DNA from: Lentisphaerae bacterium RIFOXYA12_64_32
Lineage (GTDB): Bacteria > Verrucomicrobiota > Lentisphaeria > Oligosphaerales > YB12-FULL-65-16
Length of the DNA: 64,000 nt
NCBI GenBank assembly: GCA_001803235.1
Contig: MHBL01000366.1
Span: forward strand, 1 to 64,000
Direction: 5' to 3'
The notes under the pieces were generated by a model, which saw only the letters and a program-made list of their open reading frames with translations, was not told where the DNA came from and searched no databases. Made by a program: the position numbers and the translations under genes. This document shows, piece by piece, positions 19,901-28,900 of this stretch (positions are counted from its first letter, which is position 1; each line of letters opens with the position of its first letter).

Positions 19901-22900
19901 GTTTAGAAAGGTGCCGACGAGGGTCAGGTCGCCATAGAGGTTGGGGGCGGTGCTGAGCCACAGCTTGTCCACCCACGTGGCGGTCCCCGTGCTGCCGCTG
20001 CCGGTATTCTTCACCGTCCACGTGGCGGTGAGCTGAAGCTGGTTGCCCCGGCGTGCGAGGGCCTGCATGCTGACCTTCTCGACGACCAGGTTCGGGGAGG
20101 GAGCCACGGTGATCTGGAACGGCGCCGAGACGAACACGTTATTGGCTTCTGCCGTGCCGGCCTGGTTCAGTTCGAACAGGGTGTTCGCGTTGTCCACTTT
20201 GACAATCAGATAGTAGGTACCGTTGACCGTACGCGGAATGTCCACGGGGACCTTCTCAATGTAGAACGCTGGGCTCTCGGGGCTTTCGGTAAAGGGAAAG
20301 TTGAAGGCGGTGTGCGACTTGCTGGCAAGCTTGAGATCGTCGCCATCGAGCGTGGCGTTGCTGGACAGGTAGACGTCCTCATCCCAGGTGCCGGTGGCAG
20401 TGCGGGTCCCGGCGTTTTCGACTTTCCAGTAGACATCGAAGGTGGAACCGTTGGGGATGGTGTCCGGCCGCGTGATCTCAAACGGCGCCAGGTCCGGGTA
20501 CGGACCGGTATTGGCCACCAGGGTCAGGCCCGTGGCATTGACGTTATTGTCGGCTTCTGGCACCCCCTCGAACACGTCGTTATCGGCATCGCTGCGGACA
20601 AACACGTAGTAGGTGGTTCCGCTGCCGTCCGGCAGGCGGAAGGTGGCGCTCTGGCTGTAGGCGGCGCCCACGGGCAGCGGCCCGGGGTGCGGCATAACGG
20701 CGACCTGCGGGTCGTTGCCATCGTCGAAAGTGGCGTCGGATGACAGGTACACACGGTCGAACCAGGCGCCTTCGGCGGCGTTGCCGTCGTTGCCCTCGGG
20801 CTTCACGTTCGTCACGGTCCATTGGACGGTGACGAGGGCCCCGGTCTTGATGTCCGCCGGTTCCACGGGCGCGGTGCGCACCACAGCGCCCATGACCAGG
20901 TCGGCATACGGCGGCAGGTTGGCGGCAAACACGCCGGAGTCGCCTTCGTTGTTGTCTTCATGGCCCGGTTCGGGAATGTTGCCGGCACTGTCCGCGCGGA
21001 CGCGGAACTGGTAGAGGCCGGTAGTTTCGCGCGGCAAGACCACGGATTTCGTGAAGGTGCGGGTTTCGCCGGCGGGAATAGTCGAGTCGATGTAGAAACC
21101 CAGGTAGTGGGCATCGATGTTGACGTCAAAGGCGATGCTGCCGTCGGCAAAGTCGCCGGTGTATTGCAGCACCAGGCGATCATTGAGCGCGATGGGACCG
21201 GCGCCCAGTGCCTGGTTGCCGCCGTTGCTGACGATGTGCCAGTGCGGTTGGTTGGCGGTGTCCAGGCTGGAGGTGAAACCGGCGGGCAGGGCCGACTCGC
21301 TCTCCAAGTCCAACAGAACGGCGCCGGCGGCCAGCGGCAGCGACAGGTTGTCCAGGTGTGCGGAATCCGCCAGGTAGCTGTAGGATTCGGTACGGTAGAA
21401 GACCCAGGTCAGGGTGTGGCGCCCCGCGGGCACCGCCACCTGGAGCGGCTTCCACGCGGCGCCGGTGCTACCTTCCACAAGCGTCGGCGCTCCATGGGTA
21501 AAGACGCCGAGGCTGAGCTGTTGACCGTTGTCCTGGCGCACCAGCGTGAGGGCGTCCAGCCAGGCGCCATCCACGGCGAGTTGGCCGCGGTTCTGCAGCG
21601 CGTAGGTGAGCAGGTAAGGCTGCAGCCCGGTGACGCTAGCCGGCGTCTGCACGGACGTCACGGTCAGGTCCACCGCCGGGCGCTCGGTCATGTCGAAGGG
21701 AAAGGTGCGGCTGTTGTTGTCCTCGTTGGGCCCCTCACCGACAGAGTTGCCGCTGTCGGCGGTGACACGCAGCAGCAGCGTCTTGCCGTCCCAGCCGGCA
21801 AGCCACTCCGGCAGGTCCACCTGGACCGTGTTCGTGTAGGTGTCGCCGGGCTGCAGGTCACTTGGGCGCTGGAACAATCCAACCGTCCGTTCCGGGCCGG
21901 AGCCGTCGCTGGTCACCACGGCCAGGTGGTCAGACCAAGTCTGGGATGTCGCCGCGCTGCCGGTATTGCGGACGCCGTAGGCGATGGTGACACCTTGGTC
22001 GCCACTCTGCAAGTCACCCGGGATGGTGGCGGTTTCGCTGACGCTGAGATCAAAGGTCCCGAGCTGGATGGGCAGCGGCCCAAGCAGGTTGTTGGCCTCC
22101 GCCGCGCCGGGTGTGCCATTGTCCTCCAGCACGACGTCGGTCGCATCGGCCAGAAGGTAGAGGTACACCCTATTGTCGACATCGGGCGCCATGCCGGACG
22201 GCACGTAGGCGGTGTTGGGATAGTCGAAAGCCTGTTCAGTTCCGGGCGGCAGGCCCGCCGTCGGCGCGTGGTAGGCATAGTAATCGGCGCGATCGGGGTC
22301 GCCCTGTGCTTCCTGCCACGTGCTCTTGGAGGAGATGGTGAAGCGTTCGGACCAGGTGGCCGGGGTGATGCCCTGGCCGGCATTCTGCAGCACATAGTGC
22401 AGCGGTACGTAATTACCCCCCATGATGGCACCGGGAGCAATCAACCCCGACGGGACGAAATCGCACGCGCGGGCGGGAACGGTGCGCGAGTCACCCGCGG
22501 TCATCGGGAAAGTCATTTCGTTGTTGGCGTTGGTGCTTTCGTGGACCTGGTCGTAGTAATCAGTTTGGACGCGCACGCGGTAGGTGGCGTCCAGCGGCAG
22601 ATCACGCGGCACGGTGATGGTCAGGTCGTAGGTGCGTTCGGCGCCCGGCGCCAAGTCTTCATTGTGCATATGCGAACCGCTGAGGCCGCCGATGGTGTCG
22701 CCGGCGGGCCGGACCAGCCACAGCGTGTCCCACCACGGGTTTCGTGCGGTGCCGGAGTTCTGGTTCTTGATGGTCACCTGCACCGTCGCCGCAACGCCCC
22801 GGCTGAACACCGCCGGCAGCACGATACTCTTCACCACGAGATCAGGGACAATGACCTCGATACGGCCGACGCGGCGGAGGAGGTTATTGGTCTCGCCGGA

Positions 22901-25900
22901 AGCCCCGGCTGGCGTGTACTCGGTCAGTTGGTTGTCGCTGTCAACTTGGACGAAAACGTAATAGAAACCGGGGGCCACGTCCGGCGGCGGTACGTCGACG
23001 AGCGTCCGTGTGAGCGTGCCGCCGGCGGGTATCTGCGGCTGGAAGTAATCGGTGGCCCAAGTCGTGGAGTTGTCGGCGTCAAAAGTCTCGGTCGTGCACA
23101 GCAGGATGCGCGAGTAGATATACCCCGCATTGCTTCCCAAATCGGCATTACCGTCGTTGCGGATGGTGTACGACAGGGTGCTGTTCTCGCCGGCCACCTG
23201 TTCCGGTCCGGTCAGGTCGATCGGCACCAGGTCAATCGCTTTCACCTCCACCTGTGTCGGATAGCGGTAGATATTGTTGTTCGTACCGTGCAAGGCGTCA
23301 TTCTTTTCCAGGATGCGGTTGTCGTAGTCGGTGGCAATAAACACGTAGTATTGCCCGGGTTCAATATTGGCCGGCATCGAGAACGTGCTCTGCCCCTGCG
23401 CAAACCCGCCTACCGCCAGCGGTCCGTAGCGGTAGTCGCTAAAGAGAAAACGGTCCGCATTGGTATCCAGCACATCGTCGGCGGACAGGTAGACGGCGTC
23501 GTACCAGTAGTCGCTGCCGGTCAGATCGTGATCGCCCGGGGCCTGGTTGGCGGTGTACCAGGAATAGGGGAACGAGTCCCCGGGCACCAGGATTGCCGGG
23601 AAGACGACGGGATGGTCCACGTCCGTAGCCGTCGCCAGGTCAGCGGCATCCGGAACGGTGAACGTCAGTTGTCCACTGACCGTGGTGTTATTGGTCCGGG
23701 CCGCCGCAATCTCTCCCGCCTCATTGTTGTAGTCAGCGGTAATCTTGATGTAACCGGTGTTGGCGTCCTGCGGAATTGGCACGCTGATCGTGTAGGTCTT
23801 GGTTTCGCCGACGGGAAGCACGTCGTTTACCTGGACCTGCACGTAGTCGGAGTAATCGTAGTTGGTGGAGGTCTTGCAGTCGAAACTGAGGTCCTGGCGC
23901 CCCAGGAGGGGCACCGTGCCTCTGAACTCGACAACGGATTTATTGTACGGATACGCGAAGCCGTCGATGTCCCCTGACACTGCCACCTTGGTCCCGTTAC
24001 CGCCCGGACTGCCGTTCGGGGCGTCCACGACTTGCCACGGCGCATCGCTGTCCGACGGCGTCGTCCAGCCGGGGGCGAACACACCGCTCTCGAAGTCCTC
24101 GGCGCTGCCGTCCGGGAAGGCGACGTTGTCAACCCACACCTTGTTGCTGCCACCATCGTAATAGCGGGTGAAGTAGAATCGGAAAATGTACGTGCCAGCC
24201 GAAAGGCCGGCGGTGCTGACCGTGACCGTGTGCCAGTCCTGTTCGCCACCCTGCTGAGTGCTGGTGGCCATCGGGGAATCCATGAGATGGTCGTAGACCG
24301 GGAAATTGATATAACCGCCCCCCGGGCCGTTCGCGAACGACGAAGGGAAGGTCGTATTGTTCAAACCGAAGTAAGTGGAGTTGTAGAACGACCGTGTGAC
24401 GTCGTTGTTGGCCACTCCACCCTGGGCCGGCCCCGCGTTGGTGAGGTCGTAGGATACGTTCACGTAGGTGCCCCAGGCCGCGTTCGGCGGCAATCGGATG
24501 TTGGACACAACCAGGTCCGTGGTCCGCACCGTGAGCGTCACCTGCTGTTGGCCGGAGGTGGTGTAGATGTTGTTGTTGGTACCGTAGACACCGTCATTCG
24601 CCTCCACCACATAGCCGCTCTGCGTGCTCAGTTGGCTTTCGGTGTAGTAGGTACCGGGGTAGACGTCGGTGTAAATGCGCAGGTAGTATTGCCCGGCGGG
24701 AATGTCGCCGACACGCAACGTCGCACTCACAGCCTGCGCCCCGTTGCTGGCCGGGAGGCTCAGATTCGACAAGTAGACGTAATTGTTCCCGGTGTCCGAC
24801 GGCGAGACGCGCGTGATGGCGTAGGAGTCGGCGGGGTTGTTGATATTGACCAGGTAGAAACGGTCGTAGCAGTACTGGTTGGCAATCGCCTGGGCACCGA
24901 CGTTCTCCAGCGTGTAACTGAACGTGTAGTCCTCGCCGGTGTAGGCCGTGGCGGGAAGCGTGTCCACCTCCTCGACGCGCAGGTCGGGCAGTGGGGGCGC
25001 CTGGAGTTGGAGGTCAACCTGCAGAGAATTGTTGTCCTCATGGCCGAACTCCGCTACGTCATTGTCGGTATCGGCGCGCACTTCAATCTTGCCGGCGCCG
25101 TCCCGGTAGTTCGGGAGATCGACCGTGGCCTGACGCCAGGTGGCTTCCCCAGGCTGGAGGATGTCGTCAACCCAGAACGTCAATTGATCAGAGTAGGTGG
25201 CCACAACCCGGACCCAAAAGGAGACGGTGCCGGCTTGGGGCATGTCTACGGAGACCGTAAGGTCCGCGGTCTCCGTGTTCTGGATGCTGTCGCCGATGGC
25301 TGCCGCTACGTTGCTGTCGTGGCCGCTGGAGGCGCCCACCGTGTACCAGGCGCGCTGATCGGTGCCCGCGATCGACGACCAGGCGGCAAACAGGCCATCA
25401 GCGCCGGGGAGCGCGCCGCCAGTCTGGCTTTCGAAATTGACCGTCGTGGTGGTGGCCCCGGCGGTGGCCGTGACGTCGTCGACAAAGGCGTAGTGATCGC
25501 TGCCGCCGGCGGAGCTGCGTTGAAACTGCCACCGCAGTTGGTGTTTGCCTTTGAGCAGCGAGTACGACACCTGCTGCCAGGCGTTTTCGTAATAGTAGTA
25601 ATAATCCCTCGGGCTCGTGTTGGCGACGCCGCCGAGGTAGTCATATCCATTCATGACCAGGTAGATCGCGTCCTGCCACGGCACCGTTACCGCGGCCGTG
25701 CCGCTGTTGGTGATCTCGTAGGCGACGGTGAGCGGCTGGCCCCAGAAAAAGGCGCCGCCGCCCGGCCCGTTGTCCTGCTGCAGGTCGATCGCCGTCACGC
25801 GCAGGTCGGGGGAGAGTTTCTCGTTGACGGTGATGACGTTCGAGACGGCAGCATTGTTGGCTGTGTCGGTGTATTCCTGGAATGAACTGTTGTAGGTCAA

Positions 25901-28900
25901 CCCGTAGGAGTCCCAGTTGGCACGCACCACGGCATAGGTGGTGACGCTGGCACCGGTCTGGAACGGCGCCTGGAAAGTGAAGGTCCGGTTGACCGAAGCG
26001 CCAGCCGCCAGGTTGGTATAGTAGTTGTAGGTGACATAGTCGCCGTCGTCATTCGGGGTACCCGCACTATTGTCCGCCGACAGATAGAGGTAGTCGTACC
26101 AGTAAACGTCGGCCGGCGTGGCGGCAGCCCCGATGTTCTGTACCGTGTAGTTGACCGTCACCGTGTCACCCCATTGCACGGTGGCGGGACTGACGTCGGT
26201 GATGGTTACCTGCAAGTCCGGATGCGCGGGGATCGTGAGGGTGAACGGCAGATTGAACGGCGGCGGTGTCGCCGCGGTGCCGGTGCCGATCGCCTCGTTG
26301 TCGTACTCGCCGCCAGTAACGCCTTCGTTGACAGCCTGGCCCGCATCCGTGCGCACGACCAGATAGCGTTCCGTGCCCGCCGCCTCCAGGGCGTTGGGCA
26401 TGTTGAACGTGACCTCGCGAGTGATCTCCGCCCCGGCCGCCAGCGGCGGCGCCTGCACACGCAGGCGCAGGTAATCGAAGTTCTGCTCGGAACTGACACG
26501 GCGCTTGAACGTCACAATGCCGCCGGCCGGCAGTGTCCGGGTCACCCAGACCCGCGTGCTGCCATTGTCGGGAATGACGCCCGAGCGCAGAGAGTAGGAG
26601 GCGTCGCCGTCAGCGTTCTGGGTGGTATCGACGGTCCAACCGTTCGTCGTCTCGGTCTGCCAACCGGTGGGCAGTTGCGTGCCGTTGCCGGTGGCTGTGG
26701 CATCGAAAATCTCCGTGGCGCGGCTGCCCGCCGGGAAGGTCACGGTGTCTATCCACACCGCGTCGTCGCCGTTGGCCCAGATACTGTCCTTGGTATAGCG
26801 CCACTCGAACGTGTAGGTGCCCGCACTGAAGGGGCCGACGGTCGCCAGGGCCCAGTCCTTGATGCCGGAGTCGGAATAGATGTCCGGATTGGAGGTGGCG
26901 ACTTGATAGTTGTAGTTGCCGTCGGGCACAGTGTCGAAGGACACGTACAAACGCTCGATGAAGGAACCGTCGGCCTCGGCCGTGCCGATGTTGTTGACCG
27001 TGTACGTGGCGGTGGCTTGCTCCCCGAGGCTATACGAGCCCTTGTCCAGGCTGACCTCGGTAATGACCAGGTTGGGCCGTGCCGCCGGCGTCACTTGGAA
27101 GACGGTTGACACCTGCTGGTTATTGTCCTCGTCCATCCCTTCTTCCAGCATGCCGGCATTGCTGAAGACATTGGCTTCCACGACGATGTAGCGGTCGTTC
27201 ACTTGGCCGGCCGGCAGAGTCACCGTGCTCTGGCCTTCATAGGTGGCGCCGGCTGCCAGGTCGGCATTATGCCGGAGTTCACCGACCTGGACGCGTCCGC
27301 ATTGGCCGGTCGGATCGTCCGTGACGAAGAAGCGGTCCAGCCAGCCGCCACCATCGTACTGGCCGTTGTGGTTGGTGTCGGTGTAGGTCTCCCCAGGATC
27401 GAAGGTGTTATTGGCGTTGGCATCGGTGAACGGCTCGGCGGCAGCCGACGCCGGGACGCTGCCTTGGTTGCGTACGGTGAAGCTCACCGCCACCTGGCCG
27501 CCCTCACCGATCGTGGTCCGGGCCGGAACGCTCACGGTCACACTGTCCACGACCAAATCCGGGTACGTTCCGCCCGTGACGGTGACTTGGTTGCCAGTGC
27601 CGCCGGAGGTCACGTTGTCGTCATAGTTGGTCTCGTAAACATCGCGCCAGGGATTGACCTGAGCCAGCAGGAAATAGGCGCCGGCCTGAGTCCCGTTGGG
27701 CACCTGCGCGTCCTGCTGCACGGTCAGGGTACCGCCGTTGGGGGCCAGCACGCGCTCGATGTAACAGTAAAGCGCATCGCTGTAGTTGCTGGAATGGCCG
27801 CCGCGATACCAGAACTCCAGCGTACTGCCGGCCGTGACGTCGGCTTCAACGCTGAGCTCGGAGGACTGCCCGTTGGCCAAGCCGGGCTGGGCCGAAGAAC
27901 CCGCATATGCACCGCCGTGGAACTGATCAGTTGCCACGCCCCCGGGCTGGTCCCCGGTATCGAACCCCCAGCCCTTGTCTCCCCAGTTGCCGGCATGCTC
28001 AAAATCCTCGCTCCAGTACGCCGGTGACGCGCCCTGCGTGAGGGCCACGTCGTCCAGCCAGAAACGTGCCGGGTCGTTGCCACCACTGGCCGTGCGCCGG
28101 TAGACCCAATGGAACCGGTACCGGCCCGCGGCCGGAATCGTCGCCGTCGCCTTGGTCCACGCGGTGTTGTAAGCATACACATAAACCTGCTGGCGCATCG
28201 TCACCCAGAACCAGCCCACCTGGGTGTCGTTGCCAATGACCTCATCCCCGGACAGATAGACGTTCACCAGCAGATCTTGGTATCGGACATAATCAAAAGA
28301 CGCAGCGGATGGATTGCGCACCAGCGCGGTAACACGGAAACGACCGCCGGCCTCCACTCCCACTGCATCCCGGGCCAGGGCCGCCGCCGTCACGGACTGT
28401 ACATCCGCATTGAACGCCCCGGGGGTCGAACGCTGTACGGTATAGGCGCCGGTCCCCGCGCCGAATCTCCAGATCTCAAGGAAGAATTCCGTGACCTGTC
28501 CACCGGCGGTGGCATACACCGTGCTGCCGCTGCTCAGTTGCGTACCCGCGGCGGTGTACAACACCAACGAGTCCGCCCAGTAGGTGGTCGCGAACCGTCG
28601 GGTACTGTTGGCTGGAACGCTTACCTTGAAGAAGTCCCGGTCCCCCGGTACTTCAAAGGTCCCGGCCGGCGCCGGGTCCGCATCCGCGATCGCCGTCCCC
28701 TGAACCAGGTCCGCCCGATTCGGCCGGTCATCCTGCGTGTAGGCAGCGCCGTAGAAGCGGTAGGCCCCCTTCTCGCAGTGCCCGCCCCCCGTCACCCGCA
28801 CAAAATAGGTGCCAGACGCACTTGGGGTCACGCTCAAACTCTCATCGCGGCTGACGATTTGTGTGCTGCCGTCCGACTCGAACAGGGCCAGGCTGAAATC